NCBI RefSeq assembly: GCF_020165495.1
Contig: NZ_JAIUIE010000001.1
Coordinates: forward strand, 248,001-312,000
DNA from: Mesorhizobium sp. BR1-1-16
GTDB taxonomy: Bacteria > Pseudomonadota > Alphaproteobacteria > Rhizobiales > Kaistiaceae
DNA: 64,000 bases
Direction of reading: 5' to 3'
This document shows positions 35,527 through 43,612 of the stretch, in pieces (the first letter of the stretch is position 1; each line of letters begins with the position of its first letter). Both the position numbers and the translations under genes were made by a program. The notes beneath the pieces are model-generated. The model did not search any database, had not been told where the DNA came from, and saw nothing but the letters and a program-made list of their open reading frames with translations.

Positions 35527-36573
35527 ATGTCTGAAGACGAGATCGCGCCGGTCGCGAGGACCGTGACGATTCAAGACGTTGCTCGGCTTGCCGGCGTATC
35601 GACGGCAACCGTGAGCCGCGCCATCGCTTTGCCTGATCGGGTCGCCGAGGCGACGCGGGAAGCTGTATTTTCCGCGATCCGCGAGACCGGCTACACCCCC
35701 AATGCTGCAGCGCGGTCTCTGCGCGCCAAGGCCACGCGCATGGTTCTCGTGCTGCTGCCGGGCCTCGGCAATTCATTTTTCACGCCGGTCCTGGACGCGC
35801 TCGAGGAGGTGTTTTCAAGCCAGGGTTATGGCGTGCTGGTCGGTTATGCCCGGCAGAGCCGCAGCCGCGAGACTCATTACGCGCGGCTGATCCGCGGCGG
35901 ACAGGTCGACGGCGTCCTCGTGATCACCGGCAATGTCCCGCGTGACGAGGAATTCGTGGCCGTCCCCGAAACGGTGCCGATTTCGCTGATGTTCTCCGAC
36001 ATCCCCGGCACCGATCAGTTCTCGGTTTTTGATGTCGACAACCGCCTGGCATCGGCGACCCTGGTTCGTCACCTGATCGCCGAGGGTCACAGGCGTATCG
36101 CCCACATATTCGGCCCCGAGGGGAGCACGGAATCGGAAGAGCGGCTGCTTGGCTACCGAGATGCGCATGCCGAGGCGGGCCTACAGGTGGACGACGCTCT
36201 CGTCTGGCGCGGCGCCGGCAATTTTGATTTCGTTTCCGGCGATCGCGCGGCGGCCTTCTATCTCTCGGCGGCCGAGCGGCCGACCGCCGTTTTCGCCGCG
36301 GCCGACGAAATTGCGCTCGGCTTCATGCGTGGCCTCAAGAATCACGGGGTCTCGGTGCCGGACGACGTTTCCGTGGTCGGTTTCGACGATACGGAATATG
36401 CGGAACATTACGATCCCGCGCTGACCACCATGCGCCAGCCGCGAACCGAGCTCGGCCGTCTCGCCGCAGCCGACCTGCTGCGGCGGATGATGGCGAAGGG
36501 CGAGACGCTGCCCCGCACGCATTTGCGGTTGCCTTGCGAACTGATCATCCGCGAGAGTGTGAGGAGGCTCTGA
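35527..36573 (+). CDS. LacI family transcriptional repressor
   Basis: A 348-residue LacI/GalR regulator. The N-terminal HTH and hinge (about 14-65) read VTIQDVARLAGVSTATVSRAI and YTPNAAARSLRAKATRM. The periplasmic-binding-like core contains NSFFTPVLDALEEVFSSQGYGVLVG and VDGVLVITG, and the C-terminus VVGFDDTEYAEHYDPALTTMRQP. It is divergent from the sugar importer operon, which it very likely represses until the transported sugar or a derivative binds. Its stop is 9 bp from that of the convergent uup gene. Confidence 0.92.
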   Translation: MSEDEIAPVARTVTIQDVARLAGVSTATVSRAIALPDRVAEATREAVFSAIRETGYTPNAAARSLRAKATRMVLVLLPGLGNSFFTPVLDALEEVFSSQGYGVLVGYARQSRSRETHYARLIRGGQVDGVLVITGNVPRDEEFVAVPETVPISLMFSDIPGTDQFSVFDVDNRLASATLVRHLIAEGHRRIAHIFGPEGSTESEERLLGYRDAHAEAGLQVDDALVWRGAGNFDFVSGDRAAAFYLSAAERPTAVFAAADEIALGFMRGLKNHGVSVPDDVSVVGFDDTEYAEHYDPALTTMRQPRTELGRLAAADLLRRMMAKGETLPRTHLRLPCELIIRESVRRL

Positions 36574-36582
36574 GCGGGCGTC

Positions 36583-38394
36583 CTATCCGCCGAGCTCTTC
36601 CTTGAGCATTTCAAGCGTCAGCCATTCCTCTTCCGCCGCCGCGCGTTCGCTGCTGGCGGCCGAGAGGCGCGCCGAGGCCGTGTCGAAGGTCTTGCGATCG
36701 TTCGAGTAGAGGCCGGGCTTGGCGAGCGCTGCCTCGAGCTTCGCGATCTCGGCCGAAAGCTGCTCGATTTGGGCCGGCAGCGTTTCCAGCGCATGTTTCT
36801 GCTTGAAGGAGAGTTTCGCCCGGCTGGGCGCCGCGGCTGCTCGGGGCTCGGACGGCTTCTTTGCTGCCTTTGGCTCCGCCTTGTTGACCGAGCGCTGCGG
36901 CGCTGCGGCGCCCCGCTGCGCCAGCATGTCGGAATAGCCGCCGGCATAGTCGGTCCAGCGTCCATCGCCCTCCGCGACGATGACCGAGGTCGCCACGCGG
37001 TCGAGGAAGTCGCGGTCGTGGCTGACGAGAAGGATGGTGCCAGGATAGTCGTCGAGCAGCTCTTCCAGCAGGTCCAGCGTCTCGAGGTCGAGATCATTGG
37101 TGGGCTCGTCGAGCACCAAAAGGTTCGACGGGCGGGCGAGGGCGCGCGCCAGCATCAAGCGGCCGCGTTCGCCGCCGGACAGCGCGGTGATCGGTGCGCG
37201 CGCCTGTTCGGGCTGGAACAGGAAGTCGCGCATATAGCCGATGACGTGACGTGCCTCCCCATTGACGATCACCGTGTCACCGCGGCGGTCGGTCAGAGCC
37301 TCGGCAAGCGTCATGGCGGGGTCGAGGCTGTCACGCTTTTGATCCAGCGTCACCATCTCGAGATTGGTGCCGAGCTTCACAGAACCGCTATCAGGCGCAA
37401 GCGCTCCTGTGAGCAGGTTGAGCAGGGTCGTCTTGCCGGCGCCGTTAGCCCCCACGAGGCCGACCCGGTCGCCGCGCTGGATGCGCATCGAGAAATCGCG
37501 CACGATCGCACGATCACCGAACGATTTCGAAATGCCGCGCGCCTCGATCACCGACTTGCCGGACAATTCGCCCTCGGTCGCGACCAGCTTGACCTGACCG
37601 ACCGCGCCGCGCTGCTCGCGCCGCTCGGTCCGCAGTCCCTCGAGCTTGCGGAGCCGACCCATATTGCGCTTGCGCCGTGCGGTGACGCCGTAGCGGACCC
37701 AGTCGAGTTCCTGCGAGATCTTGCGATCGAGCCGCTCGCGTTCCTTCTCCTCCTCGTGCAGCACAGCGTCGCGCCATTCTTCGAAGGCGGAAAAACCTTG
37801 CTCAAGACGTCGCGTATTGCCACGGTCGAGCCAGAGCGTCGCCTTCGACAATCGCTCGAGGAAGCGGCGGTCATGGCTGATCAGGACGAGGGCCGAACGC
37901 ATACCGCGCAGCGTCTCCTCCAGCCATTCGATGGCCGGCAGGTCGAGATGGTTCGTCGGTTCGTCGAGCAGCAGGATATCGGGCTCCGGCGCGATGGCGC
38001 GCGCCAGCGCGGCGCGCCGGGCCTCGCCGCCCGAAAGACTTGCCGGCTGTTCCTCGCCGGTGAGGCCCAGCGCCTCCAGCAGCATGGTGGCCCGATAGGC
38101 ATCGTCGCCCGGCCCGAGGCCAGCTTCCACATAGGCGCGGGTCGTCGCGAAGCCGGAGAGATCCGGCTCCTGCTGCAGATAGCGCAGCGTCGCGCCTGGC
38201 TGCAGGAAGCGCGTGCCGGCGTCGGGTTCGATCGTGCCGGCGGCGATCTTGAGCAGGGTTGATTTGCCGGACCCGTTGCGGCCGACGAAGCAGAGCCGTT
38301 CGCCCGGCGACACCGAAAGCGATGCATTCTCGATCAACGGTCGGCCGCCAAAGGTGAGGCGGATGTCCTGGAGCAGAAGAAGGGGAGGAGCCAT
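36583..38394 (-). CDS. uup: ABC-F ATPase, Uup-like
   Basis: A 603-residue cytosolic protein with two ATPase domains in tandem and no TM segments. Domain 1 has GRNGSGKST, LSGGEARRAALARA and LLLDEPTNHLD; domain 2 has GANGAGKTT, LSGGERGRLMLARA and LVLDEPTNDLD. Between them lies the ABC-F linker (about 240-305, EEKERERLDRKISQELDWVRYG). The C-terminal coiled coil (about 525-603, ETLPAQIEQLSAEIAKLEAAL) is diagnostic of Uup, which binds branched DNA and ribosomes. ATG 38394 follows GGGGAGGAG at 3 nt; the longer in-frame region upstream has no similarity. Confidence 0.9.
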   Translation of the reverse strand: MAPPLLLLQDIRLTFGGRPLIENASLSVSPGERLCFVGRNGSGKSTLLKIAAGTIEPDAGTRFLQPGATLRYLQQEPDLSGFATTRAYVEAGLGPGDDAYRATMLLEALGLTGEEQPASLSGGEARRAALARAIAPEPDILLLDEPTNHLDLPAIEWLEETLRGMRSALVLISHDRRFLERLSKATLWLDRGNTRRLEQGFSAFEEWRDAVLHEEEKERERLDRKISQELDWVRYGVTARRKRNMGRLRKLEGLRTERREQRGAVGQVKLVATEGELSGKSVIEARGISKSFGDRAIVRDFSMRIQRGDRVGLVGANGAGKTTLLNLLTGALAPDSGSVKLGTNLEMVTLDQKRDSLDPAMTLAEALTDRRGDTVIVNGEARHVIGYMRDFLFQPEQARAPITALSGGERGRLMLARALARPSNLLVLDEPTNDLDLETLDLLEELLDDYPGTILLVSHDRDFLDRVATSVIVAEGDGRWTDYAGGYSDMLAQRGAAAPQRSVNKAEPKAAKKPSEPRAAAAPSRAKLSFKQKHALETLPAQIEQLSAEIAKLEAALAKPGLYSNDRKTFDTASARLSAASSERAAAEEEWLTLEMLKEELGG

Positions 38395-38525
38395 GGGCGC
38401 GATGTAAGGGTGCCGGCATGCCCGAGGCAAGCGCCGTGGCGTGAATTCGAACGTGCCCCATGGTCCTCGGCTTAGAACCGCACTAAAAAGCTTCGGGCGA
38501 CTAGGTCGGTCAGGGGAGAGGCGAT

Positions 38526-39092
38526 TTGATCGAAACCGTGCGGGAGACGCCGCCAGGCGAACTCGACACCCTGATGTCGGCGGTCGCCCATGGTGACGAA
38601 GCCGCGTTCCGTCGCCTCTATGAGCAGACGTCACGGAAACTCTTTGCCGTCATCCGCCGTATAGCTGGAAGCGAGGCAGCGGCGGAAGAAGCGTTGCAGG
38701 AGGCGTTCCTCCGGATATGGAATCATGCCGATCGGTTTGATCCGGCCCTTGCCTCGCCGGTGACCTGGATGACGACGATCGCGCGGCATGCCGCCATCGA
38801 TGCCATTCGCCGCGGGGCGGAGCGGGTGTCGGCGGCGGCGGTGGTGATCGACGAAGAAATGGCCGAACGGCTCGCTGGACCATCGACGATGACGGACAGC
38901 CTGGCGGGCCGTCAGTTGCAACGGTGCTTGGAAGCGCTCGGGGAAGATCGCAAGGGCATGGTGGTACTCGCTTATTGCCAGGGCTGGAGCCGTGAGGAGT
39001 TGTCGCGCCGTTACGACAAGCCGGTGGCGACGGTGAAGACGCTGCTGCGCCGCAGCCTGATCGCTCTGAAGGAGTGTCTCGGTGGCCGTTGA
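38526..39092 (+). CDS. ECF sigma factor, SigK-like
   Basis: A 188-residue ECF sigma factor. Region 2 is at about 20-90 (EAAFRRLYEQTSRKLFAVIRRIAGSEAAAEEALQEAFLRIWNHADRFDP, SPVTWMTTIARHAAIDAIRR) and region 4 at about 130-185 (CLEALGEDRKGMVVLAYCQGWSREELSRRYDKPVATVKTLLRR). The start is a TTG at 38526 preceded by GGGGAGAGG. It overlaps the downstream anti-sigma gene by 11 nt. The family is the one paired with RskA-type anti-sigma factors, released on envelope or redox signals. Confidence 0.88.
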   Translation: MIETVRETPPGELDTLMSAVAHGDEAAFRRLYEQTSRKLFAVIRRIAGSEAAAEEALQEAFLRIWNHADRFDPALASPVTWMTTIARHAAIDAIRRGAERVSAAAVVIDEEMAERLAGPSTMTDSLAGRQLQRCLEALGEDRKGMVVLAYCQGWSREELSRRYDKPVATVKTLLRRSLIALKECLGGR

Positions 39093-39798
39093 CGACGAAA
39101 GAGGACCCGGGCCGTTGGACGACGATGTCGACGCCCTGGCGGCCGAATATGTCATCGGCGCGCTCGACAGAGGCGAGCGCCGCGCCGTCGAGACGCGCAT
39201 GTTGCGCGAACCCGTCATGGCGTCGGCGGTTGCCGCCTGGGCCGACCGGCTTTCCCCGCTCGATGCCGATGCCGGCGAACTCGCGCCGCCGGATCGCGTC
39301 TGGAGTGCGATCGCCGCCCGAATCGGCGGGGATGTCGGCGTCGGTCAGGTGATCCATCTCGAACGCTCGCTGAAGCGTTGGCGCGTCGCGACGGGGATGG
39401 TCGGCATCGCTGCCGCGTTGCTGGCCGTCATCGTTGCCCGCGAGGCGCTGGTTCCGCCGTCGCCTCCGCCAGGCGCGAGCTATGTCGCGGTTCTCGGTGG
39501 GGAGGGCGGAGCGCCGGCTTTTGTTGCCTCCGTCGATACCGGTGCCGGCACGATCCGCCTGCGCCGCGTCGGCACGGCGCCGCCTCCGGACAAGAGCTTC
39601 GAATTGTGGAAGGTGCCGGAGAGCGGTCCGACCGTCTCGCTCGGCGTTGCCGATAGCGAGCGCGAACTGAAGCCTCTGGATGTCTCGCTGAAGCCCGGCG
39701 AGCGGCTGGCGATTTCCGTCGAGCCGAAGGGCGGTTCTCCGACCGGCCAGGCGACGGGCCCGGTGGTCTATATCGGTACGCTGTTGCCCGCTGAATGA
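39082..39798 (+). CDS. RskA-type anti-sigma factor
   Basis: A 238-residue membrane protein. The N-terminal cytoplasmic anti-sigma domain (about 10-95) has the typical ALAAEYVIGALDRGERRAVETRML start. One TM helix lies at about 101-120 (VATGMVGIAAALLAVIVA). The periplasmic RskA domain (about 130-238) includes PAFVASVDTG, KSFELWKVPESGPTVSLGV and the closing VVYIGTLLP. There is no HxxxCxxC zinc motif. GTG 39082 overlaps the sigma gene, ensuring coupled synthesis; it would hold the sigma factor inactive at the membrane. Confidence 0.88.
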   Translation: MAVDDERGPGPLDDDVDALAAEYVIGALDRGERRAVETRMLREPVMASAVAAWADRLSPLDADAGELAPPDRVWSAIAARIGGDVGVGQVIHLERSLKRWRVATGMVGIAAALLAVIVAREALVPPSPPPGASYVAVLGGEGGAPAFVASVDTGAGTIRLRRVGTAPPPDKSFELWKVPESGPTVSLGVADSERELKPLDVSLKPGERLAISVEPKGGSPTGQATGPVVYIGTLLPAE

Positions 39799-39808
39799 GG
39801 GCGCTTCG

Positions 39809-39833
39809 TGATCAATTCCTGCCGCATTGATCA
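39809..39833. promoter_or_regulatory. Inverted repeat upstream of HWE kinase gene
   Basis: TGATCAA (39809-39815) and TTGATCA (39827-39833) form a perfect 7-bp inverted repeat with an 11-bp spacer, in the 107-bp gap between the anti-sigma and kinase genes. It could be an operator or the loop of a long hairpin ending the sigma operon. Confidence 0.35.
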
Positions 39834-39905
39834 AGGAAGGCAACCCAATGTCCATGTTGGCGTTGCACTTCGTGACTCTGCGGACGTTTGTGGTTGGGAA
39901 TGACG

Positions 39906-41414
39906 ATGCTTGAAGAGGTCGCGCCACATTCAGGGCAAGACGACCTGCCCGCGTTTCTGCGGCAGTCCGGCGAGATGGGTGAGCTAATAGCGGCTCATGA
40001 TTGGAGCCAGAGCGAACTTGGCCCGATCGCTGGATGGAGTGCATCCCTGAAGTCGGCAGTTTCGATGATTCTGGCGGCCACGCCGGCCATGGCGCTGCTA
40101 TGCGGCCGCCAGGGGCTGCTGATCTATAATCGCGGCTATGCCGAGGTCTGCGGCAAGCGCCATCCCGCTATACTCGGTAGCAGCGTGCTCGCGGCTTGGC
40201 CGGAAGCGGCCGAGTTCAACGGTCATGTTCTCGATGTCTGTCTCGGCGGCGAAAGCCTCACCTATCACGACACGCCGCTCACGCTGACACGCAACGGCTT
40301 CCCCGAGCAGACCTGGTTCGACCTGAACTATAGTCCCCTCCGCGACGAGGACGGCAACATTATCGCCGTGTTTGCGGTCGTATCCGAGGTGACGTCGCTC
40401 CACCTCGCCCAGGACGAACTGCACAGCAAGCAGGAGCGATTCAGTCATGCGCTGAGCGCAGCGGGCGTAATCGGCATCTGGGACTGGCATTTCGACACCG
40501 ATCTGATGTTCACCGATGCGCGCTTCGCCGATTTCTACAGCGTCGATGCAACGCGAGCATCGACGGGCGCGCCGCGCGCCGAGTTTGATGCTCATGTTCA
40601 TCCGGATGACCGCGCCTATGTCGAGGAGGAGACGCAGCGCGTCGCCGCCAGTGGGGGCGACCTCTCGATCGAGCATCGCTTGATCGGTCGTGACGGATCG
40701 GTGCGCTGGGTGATGGTGCGAGGCACGGGCTTCCCCGATGCAGATGGCCAGCCCGCCCGCCTCTCGGGGGCGGCTGTCGAAATCACCAATCGCAAGAAGG
40801 CGGAGGAAGCGCGCCGCCTGCTCATCCGCGAGCTTCATCACCGCATCAAAAATACATTTGCTGTCATCGCCGGCATGGTGACGATGACGGCCCGCTCAGC
40901 CGCGGATGTCGGCGAGATGGCGGATGTTCTGCGCGGGCGCCTGGTTGCGCTTGCAGCGGCGCACGAACTGATTCGACCGGCCATCACAGCGGAGGTCGGC
41001 CATACCGAGCAGACGACGCTGGCCGATCTGTTCACCGCGATCCTGACGCCGCACCTCTATTCACCCGAACAGTTCACGCTGACGGCTCCGCCGGTGGAGA
41101 TCGGCGTAACCGCCGCGACGAGCCTTGCGCTGGTGCTGCATGAACTGGCTACCAACGCGGCCAAATATGGTGCGCTCTCGACCTCGAAGGGTCGTCTTGA
41201 CGTGACCGTGCGCTGCGACGAGACGAAGCTCGAATTGGATTGGATCGAGAGCGGAGGACCATCGGTGTCTGGACCGCCGCGCCATCAAGGCTTCGGCAGC
41301 CGTCTCGCAAGCATGAGCATTGTCGGCCAGCTCGCCGGCTCGATCGATTTCCAGTGGAAAGAGACGGGCCTCGATGCGCGGCTCGTGATGTCGCGCGAGC
41401 GTCTCGCGCGTTGA
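39906..41414 (+). CDS. HWE-type sensor histidine kinase with PAS domains
   Basis: A 502-residue soluble sensor kinase. Two PAS domains occupy about 45-170 and 180-300; the second has HPDDRAYVEEETQRV and HRLIGRDGSVRWVMVRGTG, the PAC-like part. The HWE kinase core follows: phospho-acceptor segment RELHHRIKNTFAVI (His312 or its neighbour), ALAAAHELIRP, then the N box HELATNAAKYGALS and DWIESGGP...GFGSRL. Flavin binding is not supported: there is no NCRFL motif. HWE kinases often act on PhyR-type general-stress signalling. ATG 39906 is chosen because GGGA lies 6 nt before it; TTG 39888 and ATG 39900 are alternatives. Confidence 0.85.
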   Translation: MLEEVAPHSGQDDLPAFLRQSGEMGELIAAHDWSQSELGPIAGWSASLKSAVSMILAATPAMALLCGRQGLLIYNRGYAEVCGKRHPAILGSSVLAAWPEAAEFNGHVLDVCLGGESLTYHDTPLTLTRNGFPEQTWFDLNYSPLRDEDGNIIAVFAVVSEVTSLHLAQDELHSKQERFSHALSAAGVIGIWDWHFDTDLMFTDARFADFYSVDATRASTGAPRAEFDAHVHPDDRAYVEEETQRVAASGGDLSIEHRLIGRDGSVRWVMVRGTGFPDADGQPARLSGAAVEITNRKKAEEARRLLIRELHHRIKNTFAVIAGMVTMTARSAADVGEMADVLRGRLVALAAAHELIRPAITAEVGHTEQTTLADLFTAILTPHLYSPEQFTLTAPPVEIGVTAATSLALVLHELATNAAKYGALSTSKGRLDVTVRCDETKLELDWIESGGPSVSGPPRHQGFGSRLASMSIVGQLAGSIDFQWKETGLDARLVMSRERLAR

Positions 41415-41418
41415 GGTC

Positions 41419-42597
41419 TCAGGCGACGGCGCGGTCGCGGTTCTGGAGCCAGGCGCCGAGCCGGTCCAGGGCCGCGTCGAGAATTTCGTCGCGCTTCGAA
41501 AAGCAGAAGCGCACGAAATTGGACGGGGCTTCTCCCGCATAGAACGCCGATACCGGAACGGCGGTGACCCCGCCTTCCAGAGTCATCTGCCGGCAGATCT
41601 CGACATCCCCGCCCGTAAGGCCGAGAGGTGATACGTCTGCCGTGACGAAATACGTTCCGCTGCAGGGTACGACTTCGAAGCCGAGACGGGTGAGGCCAGC
41701 CGAAAGCCGGTCCCGCTTCGCCGCGAGCGCGCCCGAAAGATCGCCATAATAGGCGTCTGTCTTGCCAAGTCCGAAAGCGACGGCCTTCTGGAGATTGGGC
41801 GGCGTCGTGAAGGTGGTGAACTGGTGCGCCTTGGCGATCGGATCGAGCAGGGCAGGCGCGGCGGTGACATACCCGACCTTCCAACCGGTCAGCGAGAAGG
41901 TCTTGCCGGCCGAGCCGATGCGGATCGCACGCTCGCGCATGCCGGGCAGCGTCATCAGCGGGATATGCGCGCGATTATCGAACAGAATGTGCTCATAAAC
42001 CTCGTCGCAGATCGCATAGGCGTCATATCGCACGCAGAGTTTAGCGATCGCGGCGAGTTCCTCGCGCGAAAACGCCTTGGCCGCGGGATTCATCGGATTG
42101 TTGATCAGGATGGCCTTGGTGCGCTCGGAAAACGCCGCTTCGAGCGCGGCGACGTCGAGTTTCCATTCGGGCGGCGTGATGCGCACGAGCCGCGGAATGC
42201 CGCCGGCGCGGCGGACGAGCGGCAGATAGCAATCGTAGAGCGGCTCGATCAGCACCACCTCGTCGCCCGGCTCGATCAGCGCGGCGATGATATCCGACAG
42301 TGCCTCGGTCGCCCCGGAGGTGACAAGCACCTCACTCTTCCAGTCGACATCGAGCCCGTAAAAGCGCGCGTTTGATTCCGCAACGGCCTGGCGTAGTTCG
42401 GGCACGCCCATCATCGGCGGATATTGATTGGGACCGGCCAGCAGGGCTTCGGCTGCGAAGCGGCGCACGTCCTCCGGCCCGTCGACATCCGGAAAACCCT
42501 GGCCGAGATTGATGGCCTTGTGCTCGATGGCAAGCCGCGACATGACCTCGAAGATCGTCGTCGGCAGCCCGGTATAGACGGGGTTCGTCGGCTTCAT
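41419..42597 (-). CDS. PLP-dependent class I/II aminotransferase
   Basis: A 392-residue fold-type I aminotransferase. The PLP lysine is in GSAGKTFSLTGWKVGYV (about residue 237), with INLGQGFPDVDGP at the N-terminus, VTSGATEALSDII for phosphate binding, INNPMNPAAKAFSREEL, and YAICDEVYEHILFD with the cofactor-stacking Asp/Tyr. The sequence resembles the methionine/kynurenine aminotransferase (YbdL) and DapC-like group, so substrate is not fixed. A 19-bp perfect inverted repeat 17 bp before the start codon suggests dedicated control. The 3' end abuts the HWE kinase gene with 4 nt between stops. Confidence 0.88.
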   Translation of the reverse strand: MKPTNPVYTGLPTTIFEVMSRLAIEHKAINLGQGFPDVDGPEDVRRFAAEALLAGPNQYPPMMGVPELRQAVAESNARFYGLDVDWKSEVLVTSGATEALSDIIAALIEPGDEVVLIEPLYDCYLPLVRRAGGIPRLVRITPPEWKLDVAALEAAFSERTKAILINNPMNPAAKAFSREELAAIAKLCVRYDAYAICDEVYEHILFDNRAHIPLMTLPGMRERAIRIGSAGKTFSLTGWKVGYVTAAPALLDPIAKAHQFTTFTTPPNLQKAVAFGLGKTDAYYGDLSGALAAKRDRLSAGLTRLGFEVVPCSGTYFVTADVSPLGLTGGDVEICRQMTLEGGVTAVPVSAFYAGEAPSNFVRFCFSKRDEILDAALDRLGAWLQNRDRAVA

Positions 42598-42614
42598 GAA
42601 ATTCTCCGCTCGGC

Positions 42615-42633
42615 GGCGGACATTATGTCCGCC
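42615..42633. promoter_or_regulatory. 19-bp perfect operator upstream of the aminotransferase gene
   Basis: GGCGGACAT-T-ATGTCCGCC is a perfect 9+1+9 inverted repeat 17 bp before the aminotransferase start codon. Its position would block initiation or cover the ribosome site. The chance of a perfect 9-bp-arm repeat at this place is low. The cognate regulator is unknown. Confidence 0.65.
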
Positions 42634-42728
42634 CCAGAACCTGCGCAAGCAAAGCGATGCTCCAAGCCGCGGCGGATTTGAAAACTCGGGAGATCACGCG
42701 CTCGTGATCATCTTTTCCTACGCGAAAT

Positions 42729-42756
42729 GAAACCGGTTTGCTCGGGCCCTCGTATC
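42729..42756 (+). promoter_or_regulatory. Possible ECF-type promoter of the fasciclin gene
   Basis: GAAACC (42729-42734), a 16-nt spacer and CGTATC (42751-42756) match the general form of ECF promoters (GAAC-like -35, CGT-like -10). The -35 overlaps the palindrome AAACCGGTTT (42730-42739), which offers a competing operator explanation. A start here would give a leader of about 190 nt. Confidence 0.3.
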
Positions 42757-42825
42757 AGTCATTGTAAGCAACGACAGAGCTCACAGAGCGAGCGGAAGTC
42801 ACTTCATAAATAAACGCAGTAAGAA

Positions 42826-42845
42826 CAGAGAGTATCGTCTCTCTG
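42826..42845 (+). other. Stem-loop in the fasciclin gene leader
   Basis: CAGAGAG-TATCGT-CTCTCTG is a perfect 7-bp inverted repeat with a 6-nt loop about 100 nt before the fasciclin start codon. It may be a leader hairpin or an operator. The rest of the 351-bp gap between the aminotransferase and fasciclin genes holds no other gene that I can see. Confidence 0.4.
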
Positions 42846-42948
42846 AGCGGGTAGATTTTGTCCAAAGAAGTGCCACCTGCTGGTCGAGTTTGCTTCTAGA
42901 TCTGTGTCGGTCCGTCGGGCCGATGAAAATCCAACTGGAGGATAAAGC

Positions 42949-43521
42949 ATGTTTCGTATGACCACTCTGGCCCGTGCGGCCGCCATCGCCGTTGTCGCCC
43001 TTACCGGCACCGTTGCCTTCGAGGCGCCGGCTTCTGCCAAGACCGTGATGGTCGGCGGCGCCCCGATGTATCCTTCGAAGAACATCATCGAGAACGCCGT
43101 CAACTCGAAGGATCACACGACGCTCGTTGCAGCGGTCAAGGCCGCTGGTCTCGTCGACACGCTGTCGGGCCCCGGTCCGTTCACCGTGTTCGCCCCGACC
43201 AACGAAGCGTTCGCCAAGCTGCCGGCCGGCACTGTCGATACGCTGGTGATGCCCGCCAACAAGAAGATGCTGACGAGCATCCTGACCTATCACGTCATTC
43301 CTGGCCGGGTCACAGCAGCCGACATCATGGCAGCCGCGAAGAAGATGGGCGGCAAGGCCGAGTACAAGACCGTCAATGGCGAAACGCTCACCTTCATGGT
43401 GAAGGGCAAGTCCATCACGATCGTCGATGCCAAGGGCGACAAGGCCAAGATCACCATCCCGAACGTCATGCAGTCGAATGGTGTGATCCACGTCATCAAC
43501 ACGGTGCTTCTGCCGGGCTAA
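42949..43521 (+). CDS. Secreted fasciclin (FAS1) domain protein
   Basis: A 190-residue exported protein. The signal peptide (residues 1-29) ends near EAPASA-K. A single FAS1 domain follows: KDHTTLVAAVKAAGLVDTLSGPGPFTVFAPTNEAFAKLPAG, the conserved YHVIPG (H box), and the C-terminal QSNGVIHVINTVLLPG. FAS1 proteins are surface or periplasmic adhesion proteins. GGAGGATAAAGC precedes the ATG, a strong ribosome site. The low GC and long leader differ from neighbouring promoters. The SigK/RskA-like pair 4 kb upstream is a candidate regulator by analogy with mycobacterial SigK control of fasciclin proteins MPT70/MPT83. Confidence 0.92.
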   Translation: MFRMTTLARAAAIAVVALTGTVAFEAPASAKTVMVGGAPMYPSKNIIENAVNSKDHTTLVAAVKAAGLVDTLSGPGPFTVFAPTNEAFAKLPAGTVDTLVMPANKKMLTSILTYHVIPGRVTAADIMAAAKKMGGKAEYKTVNGETLTFMVKGKSITIVDAKGDKAKITIPNVMQSNGVIHVINTVLLPG

Positions 43522-43574
43522 TCAACGGCCAATCCGCTGCCGGAGGCTGGTCACCCGCGCCAGCCCGAGGCGGA

Positions 43575-43606
43575 GCCGTCCCGACGCATAGCGTCGGGGC
43601 GGCTTC
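43575..43606 (+). terminator. Terminator-like hairpin between fasciclin and mutase genes
   Basis: GCCGTCCCGACGC-ATA-GCGTCGGGGCGGC (43575-43603) is a 13-position stem with one G-T wobble, 53 nt after the fasciclin stop and 9 bp before the convergent mutase stop. Only TTCT follows on the plus strand, so it may work in part by separating converging transcripts. Confidence 0.6.
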
Positions 43607-43612
43607 TGCCGT

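Noticed and set aside
38475-38503. Autoregulatory ECF promoter GAACC-N18-CGACTA before the SigK-like gene
   Set aside because: The spacer is too long and the -10 does not agree with the fasciclin candidate, so no shared motif could be supported.
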